The notes under the pieces are model-generated. The model was not told the DNA's origin, searched no databases, and saw only the letters and a program-made list of their open reading frames with translations. From Sphagnum magellanicum (taxonomy: Eukaryota; Streptophyta; Sphagnopsida; Sphagnales; Sphagnaceae): a DNA stretch of 64,000 nt. Of this stretch, positions 36,915 through 48,479 are shown one piece after another (the first letter of the stretch is position 1; the number at the start of each line of letters is the position of its first letter). Where the stretch lies: the NCBI GenBank assembly GCA_021904315.1, contig CM038925.1, positions 12,464,501 to 12,528,500 of the forward strand. The letters run 5' to 3'. The position numbers and the translations under genes were made by a program.

Positions 36915-37736
36915 ATAAATTATTTATTCAACCAAGAAAGTAAGTGATTTATGTGCACCATTTTTAAAAAAAACATTCAACATGTTTAGGTAAATTTAAG
37001 TTTGCATGCAAATAGTGCCAAATTTGGGCATGGACTTTGTTAGTGGTGTGAAACTTTTTATTAATCTTTACATATCTATATTTGTAAAGTGGTTCTAACT
37101 AATTGAAATTTACACAACAAGTTAGGCCACAATTGATGACAAGACCCAAAATTGGGATTGTCACTTTTGAACTACAAAAAGATAAGGACCAAACTTGAAA
37201 AACCTCATAAACTTCAATTCAAACTAATTTTGTCTTTGATCCATGTCTCCCACATTGTGTGAAACCTAGGTAGGTAGTCAAACTAAGTAGGTAGTTTAAG
37301 TGGCACTCAAATAAAGTAGGCAAGTGGCTAGGTAATTAGCCTAAGTAGGTAGGTAGGTATTTTAAGTAGGTGGGTATGTGCACTACATTGGTTAACATAG
37401 GTAAGTAGCCTAGGTAGACTAGTAGCTAGGTAGGTACACTAAGGAGGTGGGTAGGTACACTACGTAGGTAACCTATGTAGGTCCCTAGCTAACCAAGGTA
37501 GCTAAACCCCTTATGTAGGCACAAAATTTCTAAGTGTAGTTTAGAAAAAGATAAATCATGGTCAAAATTTTGGAAAGTTCATCCCTACTTTTAAGCTTTG
37601 GGTTGTAGTTCCAAGGATTTTAAATATACTTTCAAATTGGCAATGACATGGCCAAGTGAGAGTGAAAAGGAGCATAGAACTAAACATCACTTTATGGATA
37701 TCTCTTGTATGTTTGCATGTAAGTGCATAAGTTTAT

Positions 37737-37824
37737 CATTACGAAAAATTGTGTCCTTTGCAACTAGTTCACAATTAGAATTAGTTGCATAGGACAAATT
37801 GCAAGGACATGATTTCTCATAATG
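37737..37824. mobile_element. 88-bp CACTA-type MITE in repeat B, copy 2
   Basis: The ends are CATTACGAAAAATTGTGTCC and, in complement, CATTATGAGAAATCATGTCC, a mutated form of a CACTATGAGAAATC terminus. The flanks are TAT and TGT. Sister copies of the repeat read 'ttttTATggtaatt' (about 42687) and 'atttTGTggtaatc' (about 39541) without the insert, consistent with a 3-bp target duplication that has lost one base. Confidence 0.7.
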
Positions 37825-37955
37825 TGTGGTAATGAAAAGTTACATGTCCAATTTCCACATGGTTGGAAAAAGTGATGATATTTAAAAATTTGACGTTCCT
37901 TACAACAAAAAAACAATGCCATTTTCAAACTTGAAAGTAAATACCAAAAAGTTGT

Positions 37956-37961
<6 letters not shown>

Positions 37962-37986
<25 letters not shown>
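37962..37986. repeat. (AC)n microsatellite
   Basis: About 12 AC units, grown from the 'ctacacacaaaa' motif that sister copies of repeat B have at the same place. Confidence 0.9.
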
Positions 37987-38037
37987 AAGGTGAGATTATT
38001 TTTCTTTGTGAAACACAACACCTAACAAGATGTTGTT

Positions 38038-38183
38038 GGCACCTTCAAGTCAAGCTCATTGACAAAGGACTTGCAAGAGTTTCTCTACACTTTCATTGGT
38101 TTGAACCCATGACCTACTCATTGGCAAAAGGGCTAGCCCCATAATTGGCTATCCTAATGAACCATCGTGACCACTGGGGTCAA
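38038..38183 (-). mobile_element. tRNA-derived SINE, copy 1
   Basis: Read on the minus strand it has a tRNA-like box A (GATGGTTCATTAGGATAGC) and, about 40 bases later, a box B (GGTTCAAACC). A shared tail follows ('aatgagcttgacttgaaggtgcc'). It aligns along its length with 38629-38758. It sits inside a B repeat whose flanking phrase 'gagattatt' occurs on both sides, so a target duplication of about 10 bp is possible. Confidence 0.7.
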
Positions 38184-38460
38184 GATGAGATTATTTTGCA
38201 AGGACTCGAATGGTTATATCTTATCTACATGATATATGACTGAAAATTAAAAAATTAAAATGTTATATGGAATCCACGTACAATGTGACTTGCATGTTGT
38301 GCAAATTATGCTTTCCATCAAGATGAGATTCTTTTGTGAGGATTCAAATGGCTATCATTTATCTATGTGTTATATGATTGAAATGTGTTATATGGAATCA
38401 CGTACAATGTGGCTCTTGCATGTTATGTAAATGTCTTCCATGTTTGATATCTTTTGGAAC

Positions 38461-38527
38461 CATGCTTATACCTTTTGGAACCTACTTTAAACTATTACAC
38501 AAGATTCCAAAAGGTACAAGCATGTGC
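38461..38527. repeat. Inverted repeat, arms about 24 bp
   Basis: 'catgcttataccttttggaa' at 38462-38481 pairs with 'ttccaaaaggtacaagcatg' at 38505-38524 with one mismatch. It is not present in the sister B copies. Confidence 0.75.
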
Positions 38528-38628
38528 ATGATGACAATTTTGTGACAACTTGTGACCATGCACATGAAACTTGTGCATGTCCAATTATCCAATGTGCATA
38601 TATAACAAACCCAACTTGACAAGCCATT

Positions 38629-38758
38629 GGCACCCCCAAGTCAAGCTCATTGGCAAAATGCTAACAAATGTTTCACCTACATTCCATTGGGTTTGAACCC
38701 ATGACCTGTTTTGAGGTCCTAAAATGCTACACCAATGAGCCATCACCCCTAAGGTCAA
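38629..38758 (-). mobile_element. tRNA-derived SINE, copy 2
   Basis: On the minus strand, box A is TGGCTCATTGG (complement of 38732-38742), which fits the pol III consensus. Box B is GGGTTCAAACC (complement of 38690-38700). The spacing is about 32 bases. The tail is shared with copy 1. It is not a functional tRNA gene, because the arms do not fold into a cloverleaf. Confidence 0.75.
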
Positions 38759-38779
38759 CATTGTATATATGTACCATGT

Positions 38780-40260
38780 TTTCATGGGCAACTAAATGGA
38801 GGCAACTTTAGCAATTCAAAAAAAGAAAGATCTTTTCTCCATATAAATTTAGCAACATATTCAAATCATGTTTCTTTCAAGGTTTTATATAATTGTGTTC
38901 TTGCAAACATGGATTTAATCATATTTAGGAAATAAGTTTTATACTATTTGGTTTCATGATGAATTTGTTGAACAACTTTTGCCAATTTGGAATATGGAGA
39001 TACAGTTTTGGTCATTATTTTTTTGGTTTTGAAAATAATTATAAGTTTGGTGATGATTGACCAAAATACCATTTATGAGATTTTTTAGTTCATTAACATG
39101 TTAATGAAAAAATTGTTATGCAAATTTTTTTCCTCGATACAAGATTGGACTTTAGATTTATGTGTGCAACATGTTCTAAATTGATTTTTTTACATGGAAG
39201 AAAGTGAATTATTGCACACAAAAATTGAAAATTTTCTCTATTGGGTCTAAGTATGTAGCCAAAAATGTGAAGGATGTTTAAACTCTCATATCATGTTTAT
39301 AGCCAAGCTTGGCTAAATTGTCTTATGGATGATTGCTAATTAATTAAACTACATCACAAAAATAAAAATAAAAATTGGAACATATGGTAGTTGCAAAATT
39401 CAATGCATGTCATATATTTTTATTTTGACTAAATTCTTTTAATGCAAGTTAATAACTTATGATCTTGCTTGTTAGAGTTCATTTAGGGCAAAACAACATT
39501 GAAAATTTTGTGTGTAACATGTTTGCATGTAAGTGCACAAATTTGTGGTAATCAAAAGTTGTGTGACCAATTGGCACATGGTTGAAAAAGTGACAATATT
39601 CCAAAATGTGTGATTCCTTGTAACAAAACTATAATAGAAACCATTTTGAAATGAAATAACAACTAATTGTTCTAATTCACATGAAAAGGTGAGATTCTTT
39701 GAAGAATCTCACCTTCTTTTGCAAGGACTCAAATGGCTATCTATTATCTGTTTGTTATATGAGCAAAAAGTGTTACGTGGAATAAAGTACAAAGTGACTT
39801 TTGCATATAGTGCACATGTATTCCTATTTGATAATTTTTGCAACCAACTTTAAATAATTATATAAGGAACATGGTGACAAGTTTTCATATGAAAGTTGTG
39901 GATGTCCAATGTGCACATAGGTGAAAAAAATGATAATTATTCAAAAGATGATATTGTTGCAACAAATCAAGTAATTGACACCTTAACTACATGTAAGAAA
40001 ATCTTATGCCCACAAAAAGAAGGTGAGATTTCTAGTGTAAGGACCCAAATGGCATCATGTGCTTTGTGCAAAAAATCAAATATGTGTCTATGAATCATAT
40101 ACCAAGTGATTTTGGTATGTTTGGCATTGTGTAGTATATGTACTTGATTATTTTTGGAACCTATTTTAGGCAACTATGTGGGGGCAACTTGGCAATTTGG
40201 AAAATGAATGATTTTTCCTTGCATTATATAATTTGCACACAAAAATTGGAATTAGTTGCC
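38780..40260 (+). repeat. Repeat B relatives, diverged
   Basis: Blocks of repeat B recur: 'attgggtctaagtatgtagcc' (39240), 'catgtttgcatgtaagtgcac' (39520), 'aaggactcaaatggctat' (39725) and 'aggacccaaatggcatc' (40041). A 30-bp perfect palindrome (39686-39715) is listed separately. Confidence 0.6.
39686..39715. repeat. Perfect 30-bp palindrome (14-bp arms, 2-bp centre)
   Basis: AAGGTGAGATTCTT, then TG, then its exact complement. Sister copies of the repeat have only the left arm followed by 'tttgtgaggactcaaa', so this copy has gained an inverted duplicate. Confidence 0.9.
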
Positions 40261-40581
40261 AATTAAATTTTTTAAAATATAAAAATGAACTCTTGGATGG
40301 CCAACATGTTCCACCCAAGGGGGGGCATTCAAGTATTTGAATTTACAAAATACGTGAATAAAAATGTAAGGTCCCATGTATTGGTTGTTGGGTTAAGAAA
40401 TTTATCTAATTAGTTATATAATAGGGTTAAGTTTATTTTGAAAACCAAAATATAATTAATAAAGGGTATAAATTAATTATATATATATGGTGTATTAGAC
40501 ATTTTCAAATACTAATTGTTAGTAGGATGAATTAGTACATTAGGATCTATTAATTTATAAACTTTTATATTGTTTTCCATT

Positions 40582-40679
40582 CACTACAACAAAAGGTGTC
40601 CCTCTATGCCAAGTGATTTCACTAGATGTTGAGTGAATTCATTAGTCATAGTGAAGGGGACCTAGTGGGGAAGTAGTGA
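40582..40679. mobile_element. Possible small CACTA-type MITE, about 98 bp
   Basis: It starts CACTACAACAAAAGG, the classic plant CACTA end, and can be paired loosely with a right end ...AAGTAGTG at 40679. The inverted similarity is imperfect and flanks do not match, so the right end is doubtful. Confidence 0.35.
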
Positions 40680-41029
40680 ATTCGTTGGCCTAGTGAACAT
40701 GCACTGGTGAATTGCACTCACATTTTGTAATAATGATTTGTTTATTAAATCCTACATCCTTTGTTTATTATCAATGGAAACCTTGTTTGATTTTTTTATT
40801 ATTCCCTTGGAAAAAAAGTATGTTTGACCTTGTCTTAAGTTGATAATTATATTATGATTCGCATGTTTTTCTTTCGTTTCTATTTCTCAAATTCATCATT
40901 TAGACATGGGTTACTATTTAACTTATTGAACTACAATCAATTATCAAGTTAATATATTTTTGTGATTTAAATTTTTTTGGTATATGAGATAACAAAATTG
41001 CAATATAATTTTTTTCCTTCATTACCCCA

Positions 41030-42160
41030 ATAAATAAATAAATAATAGGTGTTAAATGTCCCATCCTTTGTAAAAATCAAAATAGATTATCTTATGCACA
41101 AATTAAGCCATTAATCAAAAGCCTTATGCAATTCAAAATATGCAATGGCAATCATAATCATGTTGTATTTGGTTACAATTATTACATGCATCCCAAATCA
41201 ATTTTTATCAAACATTATGTGGTTACATGGTTTCAATCCCTCAAAACGGTGACCAAAATATTTCAACATACGAACCATGCAGTTAAAATATAAGGTCTTT
41301 TAATACAAGTTCATCGAATTCAAGTGCACATAATAATAAAAAGTTGAAATTCTATGGTTAATTATGGGTTCCAACCACCCTTTTAACTTTGACATGCACA
41401 CATGTGATGGTACAAATTCCAAACTCCTAGTTCTATACCAAACAAAACATTTAAAGTTGATTAGGTTTCCATTACATCTTCAATTGTTGATCCATCATTA
41501 ATAAAATTACAATTTATTTTAAGACCATTATTTTATTCTTTGAAATGAAAACTCAAAATCAATTAATTATTTGACAAACATCTATCAAAGCTACCAAGGT
41601 ACTATGGCATTTATGCTTTTAGTCAACCAAAAGGGTAAATGATTTATGTGTATCATGACAATCTTTAACCTTTTAAGACAAGCAAACATTATACATGTGT
41701 AGGTAAATTAGTGTTTAGGCTTGCATGTAAGTAGTACCAAATTTGGGTGTGTTCATTAATGGTGTTGGAACACTACAACTCATGCAAGTGTTCGGTGCAA
41801 CTCAAAAATTGAATTGCAAGGCTAGTTGCAAAACACCCCTTTTTCTCATATGAGCAAACATTAAACATGTGTAGGTAAATTAGTGCTTATGCTTGCATGT
41901 AAGTAGTACCAAATTTGGGCATGTTCATTAGTGGTGTTGAATTGTTTTTCAATCTTTAATAATATATCCCAAAATTATGATGCAGATCTGATTATTCCTA
42001 GAATTTAATGTTTTGCAAGGATAGAGATTTGATGTACTTTTTCAAGTTTGAGTTTTGACTAAAAAGAACAAGTATTGAAATCCTCTAAACAACATCTTCC
42101 CAATAATCAAATTCCTTAATTGCACCTTGTGTAACATCCCTTTCAATTCACAAATACATG
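41030..42160 (+). repeat. Dispersed repeat A, copy 2
   Basis: It aligns in order with 48850-50050 and 35395-36010 ('aattaagccattaatcaaaagcc', 'tgcatcccaaatcaat', 'caaattccttgaatg'-type ends). It runs directly into repeat B at 42225, the same A-then-B order as at 48.5-50.5 kb. Confidence 0.7.
41683..41940 (+). repeat. 87-bp tandem duplication split by an 83-bp segment
   Basis: 41683-41770 and 41854-41940 are near-identical ('gcaaacatta.acatgtgtagg' to 'ggtgttgga'). The other A copies have this block once. The 83 bp between starts CACTACAACTC. Its right half matches, in complement, 57131-57178. Confidence 0.8.
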
Positions 42161-42224
42161 GGCATTTATTAAACAAAACAATGGATGAAATTGGGAAAAT
42201 TAGATCATGGACACATTTATTAGC

Positions 42225-43026
42225 ATCTTTTTTAGCAAAAGGTACCCAATTTTTTCAATATGATAGAATTTTTTTTAGTATTTTAGTCATCAAATTCAAC
42301 ATCTATTTGGAAAATTTGTCAACTTTCTTTATTGGGTTCTAGCATGTAGCAAAAAATGTGAAATATGCTTTAGCTTTTTATCTTTCATATCTTGTTTAAA
42401 GGCAAATTTGGTTGAATTCTCTTGCCCCTAGGTAGGTGGGCAAGTATATTTTATCGGTAGCCTAGTAGGTAGGTAGGCACAAAGTTCATAGGTGCAATTT
42501 AGAAAAATAAACCATGGTCATAATTTTGAAATTTTCATCCTTACTTCCAAGGTTTGGGTCGAAATTTAGGGGATTTTGAGGATACTTGCAAAGTGGGGAC
42601 AAAATGGCCAAGTGAGATGAAAAAGGGCATAGGATTGGGCACCACTTTATGGATATTTTTAACATGTTTTCATGTAAGTGAAATTTTTTATGGTAATTAA
42701 AAGCTGCACATATTGAAAAAAATGCCCATGTTTTTATTTTTGAAATTCATTACAACAAAACAACAATGGGAACCATTTTGAAATTAAATACCAAAAAGTT
42801 GGTTTACTACACACAAAAAGAAGGCAAGATTCTTTTTGTGAGGACTCAAATGGCCATAAAATATCTAGGTGTTGTACAAGTCAAGAATGTTACGTGGATC
42901 AAGTACAAATGACGTTTGCATACGTTGTGCACGTGTTTTAAATATGCTTGATTTTTTGGGAACCTAGTTTAAACTATTACATAAGGATTTGATTCTTTGA
43001 AATTCCTTTAAAATTTAGACCTTTCA
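42225..43026 (+). repeat. Dispersed repeat B, copy forming the P450 upstream region
   Basis: Nearly identical to 165-1085 without the 132-bp MITE. The match ends at 'tttagacctttca', 25 bp before the TATA box of the P450 gene. The upstream region of that gene is therefore mostly repeat sequence. Confidence 0.88.
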
Positions 43027-43050
43027 CCTTTCCCACACCATTGCTATCAC

Positions 43051-43058
43051 TATAAATA
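43051..43058 (+). promoter_or_regulatory. TATA box of the P450 gene
   Basis: TATAAATA lies about 76 bp before the first in-frame ATG (43127) and 148 bp before the preferred start (43199). It sits in sequence not shared with the repeat upstream. Confidence 0.65.
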
Positions 43059-43198
43059 TCCCTTCACAATTTCAACATCCCACATTTGAAGATCAATAGT
43101 TGGGCTTTCTTTTATTTGTATTTCACATGCATACCCATGTTATGATAGGAAAAAACATAGTTGACTATAATTTAGTTGTGAAATTAACTAGGCACACC

Positions 43199-45376
43199 AT
43201 GGCAAATGTTGTTGTGAAATGGGGTCAATTTATCACATCAATTGATTTGACAACATTGATACTTACAATAGTTGCCATAGTAGTCTTTTACAGCTTTGTA
43301 CGATGGTTTTGTCACACACAATTGAAGAGACCACCAAGGCCATTTCCCATATGGCCATTGCTTGGAAACCTTCCTCTTTTAAGTAAAATCCCCCACCAAG
43401 ATTTGTATAAGTTATCAAAAAAATATGGGGATATCATGGAGTTGAAGTTGGGATCAATCCGTGTTGTAGTCATTTCATCTCCCCAAATGGCAGAACAAGT
43501 TTTGAAAACACATGATCACCTTTTGGCATTTCGTCCCAAAGCTACCATTTCACAATCCATTAGTTATGGTGGACTTACTATAGCATTTTCATCTCAAGGG
43601 GATTATTGGCGATGACTGCGCATGATACATGCATCGGAGCTTTTAAATGCCAAAAGTCTTCATGCTTCCAAAAATGTTCGAGATGAAGAAATTTCATCAT
43701 TATTACATGATTATTCTCAAGATTGCAAGGTAATTGAATTGATTTGAATTAAAAACTAACAACCAAATACAATTTTAAAAGGTTGTTCATTGAGTTTTGG
43801 ACAATCCATGAGGGTTTTCATACTTGTATCACTAAATTCATAGCATCATTCTTGGAACATGATTGTATCAACCACTTCTTCATTCAATGATTGTGCCATT
43901 GTTTTGTACTTGGTGTTATTTTTTTTCTTCATTTCAATATATTTAGTTGAAAATTGATGATACATATTCACATTTTTTTGTAGGAAGAAAAGCCAATGGA
44001 CATTTACACAAGATCACGTAATGCTGCCCTCAATGTGATGACTCGTTTACTATTTGGAAAAAGATATTTAAGCTCAGGACTTTCCATTAAAGAATGTGAG
44101 GAGTTTGATGACATCATTAATGAGGAAATGACAATCCTTGGTTTTTTCAACATTAGTGATTTTGTTCCTCTTCTCAAGCCATTTGATCTCCAAGGCATCA
44201 TACCTCGACTAAATAACATACGATTGAAAGTGGATCAATTTTTTGACAAAATCATTCAAAATCATTCAAGAGAAAAAAGTCTAAATCATTCCAAGGATTT
44301 TCTTGATGTCATGTTTTCTTTTGTTGAAAGTTATGGTTTTGGTAAAAAACATGGAGACAATGTCATCAAAGTTGTTATCAATGTGAGTTATTTTGTGCTT
44401 GAACTCTAACTTTCAATTTCCATTTTTATTTTTTAAGCTAAAGGCCTCAACATGACATAAAATGTTGTCAAGTTTTTTATTGTACTTGTTAAATGAAGTA
44501 AAAATTGTTACAAATTTGATATTGTTCAATTATTGTGCCAACCATTATAATTATTTGATTATGATATTTCATCATCAACAATCAAATGATCAATGTTGCA
44601 CGTTTGACCATGTCATAAAATCTCAACAACATTGGCCTATATGCATAATAAATGTTTCTATTCATGATTTATTAATGATGCTATTGTGCATAATTATAAT
44701 CACGATGTGTCACTATGTGTAAGAGATTTTGGAAGCAAGCACTAACACATCTATAACTACTATTGAATGGGCATTGGCAGAACTATTGAAACATCCAAAG
44801 TTTATGAAGAAAGCTCAAGATGAGTTAGATGATGTGATTGGGCAAGATCGTGGTGTTGATGAAAGTGACATTCTTCAACTAAAATATCTCCAAGCTGTTG
44901 TGAAAGAGACATTGCGTCTTCATCCTCTTGTCACACTTATGATACCACATCAAAACATGGAAGCTTGTGAAATAGGAGGTTACCATATATTACCTAAGAC
45001 ACAAATAGTTGTGAATATATGGGCTATTCATCGACATTCATCTGCTTATGAAAATCCTTTGGAATTCAACCCAGCTAGATTTTTGCAAACTAATGTTGAT
45101 TTGAAAGGGAAACATTTTGAACTCTTACCATTTGGTTCAGGGAGACGCATATGCCCTGGTATGTTGTTGGGTTTGCTTACTGTGCAAATGCATCTAGCTA
45201 AGCTTCTTCATAGTTTCACATGGAAGTTGCCAAAAGGAGAGAATCCACAAGACATGGATATGGGAGAAATGTATGGAATTACAACTCAAAAATCAATTCC
45301 ATTACAAGCAATTGCTATTGCTCGACTTCCTCAACACTTATATTTAGCTCCACAATTTACTCGATATGGTTATTAA
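43199..45376 (+). pseudogene. Cytochrome P450, CYP71 clan, three exons, one in-frame stop
   Basis: Exons: 43199-43729, 43984-44382, 44726-45376; GT-AG introns, phase 0. P450s of this clan are ER-anchored haem monooxygenases. In order: N-terminal membrane helix (~residues 22-43), proline hinge 'RPPRPFPIWPLLGN', 'YWR' of helix C, I-helix 'EASTNTS' (usual consensus A-G-x-D/E-T-T/S; here N replaces the acid, the Thr remains), K-helix 'KETLR' (E-x-x-R), 'NPARF', and haem loop 'FGSGRRICPG' with the axial Cys. Length ~526 codons is normal. The start ATGGCA has an excellent plant context; an in-frame ATG at 43127 would add 24 residues. The defect is TGA at 43613-43615, right after 'DYWR', where relatives often have Trp or another residue; TGG to TGA would explain it. 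AATAAA lies at 45477-45482. It could be a fresh pseudogene, a polymorphic null or a sequencing error. The CYP family and substrate cannot be named. Confidence 0.88.
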
Positions 45377-45476
45377 CTATATCTATTAAGTATAGTTAAT
45401 GCCACTAGAGGATATATATGTATGTGAAATATATTATTAATCTTCAAAGGATTTATGTCATATTTAATTATATAGG

Positions 45477-45482
45477 AATAAA
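45477..45482 (+). terminator. Candidate polyadenylation signal of the P450 gene
   Basis: AATAAA occurs 101 bp after the stop codon, a usual plant distance. Confidence 0.5.
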
Positions 45483-48470
45483 TGATACATCCAAGGACAT
45501 ATGTAGGAATTTTCTTGAAATTCAAAATTTCAAGTTGAACATAGATGTGAATGTAAACACACAATATGTTTTCTTGTTGTTTAAAAAACCTTTTTTTTCA
45601 ATATGATTATTTTATATTTTGTGGAATTATATAGTCCCAAGTTCCAAGAACTTCCAAGCTCCAACCACCAAATAATATATGATTTCAACAATGAGTTCAA
45701 CAATTAGTTCAACAGTTAGTTAGTAGCCAAATTTGAATATTTGTCACATTGTGTAATAATCATGTTAGCAATCACCATGCATAATTTTTTATTTTTATAG
45801 TAGTACACACTACACAATGTAGATATGATTGCAAGTGGGTGATAAAATTGTTATTGTTATTTAAAAAGAGATTGGTGGTTATTGGCTACAATTTAACTAT
45901 AGAGGAGTAGTCCTTGATTCTAACCTTCTTAATTAAGTCTACAATAGTAAGCTAAACCCTAAACACTTTAGATATATATTTTGCAACATGGATGGTATGG
46001 ATATAATTATCTTGCAAAGGTGGATGGCCAAGATTGATTACAGACTACTAGTTAACTTTTCCAAAATAAAATAATCTCATGTTAATGTTCAAATATTTCC
46101 ATTAGAGTCATATGACTATCCAATGTTGAGCACATATAATTTCATGCACTTTTTCTTTTTTTTAACCCTTTGAACTCTTTATACTAGAAGAAAACCAAAT
46201 TATTATTCTTTTGGGTAGAAATTTGATGATAAGTAGGAAAAAGTAAAATGATCAATCTTTGTATTGGGTGAAAGAAATTTCCACAGTATTCAACCATCAC
46301 AAACTTTCTCCCGAACAACTTCATCCAACTTGGGTGTGGGTATATACAACAAAACAAATGTCAAATATATAGAACTTTAAACTTGGGTACCCATAAACAT
46401 GTAGACAATGTTGTGCAAAGTAAGGGGTAGAAGTTTGAAACTCTACATGTAATATGAAATCAACCCATAAATGTGGTCTTCTAAAGTCTCTCATCATTTC
46501 CCCCCCAAAAAAAACTATTTCTGATTTTTTACATATGTGTCCACTCATTTATTTTTCATTTCATCAATGATAGGATGTTGAAAGAAAAAATGATTTATAG
46601 ATTTAATAAACCTACTTACATACTATCACCTTGGCAATATTTGCCCAAGAAGTCAAGTTTTGACTGACCACAAACTTGCCACATACATATGAAAACCTTT
46701 TTTGGGTAACCTTTTTTGACTTGATTTCTTGATTTTATTAACAAAGACTAGTTAAGTGAGCCATATTGACAATAATTAGTTCCTTGGCTATCATGCACAA
46801 TTTAAAGACCTACTATTCAAGTAATGTTGGGGGTTTAAATTTACTTACCTTTGTGAAAGTTAAATTTTGGTATGAGTTTTAATTTCCACATTGTGCATTT
46901 ACAAAATCATATACTAGCAACATAAGGATTTAAGAAGGTATGCCATTCCACATACTTGAAAAGTTTGATATTCAATGGGCATTAGGCATTACATAATTCA
47001 GTAGGTTTAGCCCTTTGGCTTGCAATAAGACATTCCTAGTCATTAGATATTCAATAATGTAAAGTCAAGATGCCTTGATAATTTACGCTGAAAAAATGAT
47101 GTTCATTAATTAAAATGTTGTGATAAAAGAGTTTTTTTGGTATTAATGTAATCATATGGTACATATTATAGTTAAGGTCAATTGATTAAATATTTGGGTA
47201 TATTAGATAGTGTTAATTTATTCTAAACCTTGAGGAAGATTTAAATGAAAAAGTTTTGAAAATATAATACAAATGCATCAACCACTAAAAATTTCATTTC
47301 TATTTCAACCTAGTATATATTTTAGTTGGATATGTGATTAAATTTCTAATCCTTTAAAAGACATGTATACTAAATTAAATAGAATAGCACAATACAATTA
47401 GTTTTTATCAGCATCATAAACCATGTTGGTTTGATTACAAGTCATTTTCCAAAATTATAAACCATAATGCAATGATGTACAAATTTTTGTCTTTAGTGTG
47501 CATGATATCATTGTTAATAAGTAAATATATCAAAATGCGGACTAATATTGATGCATAAAGAAAGGATGGCATTTGGCTAAACATTAGGTAGTGTAAATAA
47601 ATGACCAACCACAAGCCACAACTTTTTGATTGATTTTATTGTGTTATGACTCAAAGCACTTTTCAATAGATCATCCATAAGTATTGTGTATTTATACATT
47701 ATAGATCATATTGTGTAGTTATGAAGACCACATCTTTTGTGTGATATGTTTGGGTCTTTATATTGTAGTGCATAAAAGTTGTCAAAATATAAGGTTTATA
47801 GTGGATTAATATGTTTTAGATATTATGATTTATTTGAACCTAATTTAGTTTAGAAATGAAATGTTAATTATGAGTTGTCTTTCTAACTAACTAGTTTGAT
47901 CAATGTGAAGAACTTCATGATTTTTTGTTGTATGGGTAGAGTTTTCTATGTGAAATTTCTTGTGGATTTTTTTGTGTCATCATTTGATTAGGAATTTGAT
48001 TATCATTCTTGTGTATGTTATACATGTGTGGGTGACATTGTTATGCAAACATTTGTTTGGGCACTAATATTGTATTACACATGATTGATTTTTTTTGCAT
48101 AATGGTTTATATATAGATTAAAAAACAAGTCATGACACCTAATACTTATGATTTTAAACTATAAATTTGATATTAGTAAACATGTACTTTTGACATCACA
48201 ATAAAGTCTCACATAATTTGTTATTTGAGAAAGTATTTCCAAATTCTAGAGAATTAATTAACATGTTACGATGTTTTTAAGGTTATTCTGCACAAGTTTT
48301 TATCAATTCTTAAAATGAATATGGAAAATATGAAGGAGGCGTATTATGAAAACATCTTGGCCATTGTAGATGGCTATAATAATTTTTTTGTTTGTTATTG
48401 TTGATATGTTAATTATTGTACTCATTAAAGGTTATTAATAGGTAGGGAATATTAATAGGCATCAAATGAA
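45483..48470. other. Intergenic stretch, no gene seen
   Basis: AT-rich sequence; no coding region or repeat I can support. Confidence 0.55.
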
Positions 48471-48479
48471 GCTTTAACA

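Larger units (their letters stand above)
36930..38530 (+). repeat. Repeat A end and repeat B, copy 2, with nested insertions
   Basis: The sequence from 'caacatgtttaggtaaatt' (about 36977) matches the end of repeat A. A (TAGG)-rich stretch follows at 37260-37500. 37540-38510 is a diverged B copy ('aaatcatggtcaaaattttgg', 'tggccaagtgag', 'aactattacacaagattc'). It carries a CACTA-type MITE, an (AC)n run and a SINE, each listed separately. Confidence 0.7.

Noticed and set aside
43100-43198. A longer N-terminus for the P450
   Set aside because: The open frame reaches 43100 only from a TTG. The ATG at 43127 is possible, but the ATGGCA at 43199 has a better context and puts the membrane helix where P450s of this clan have it.
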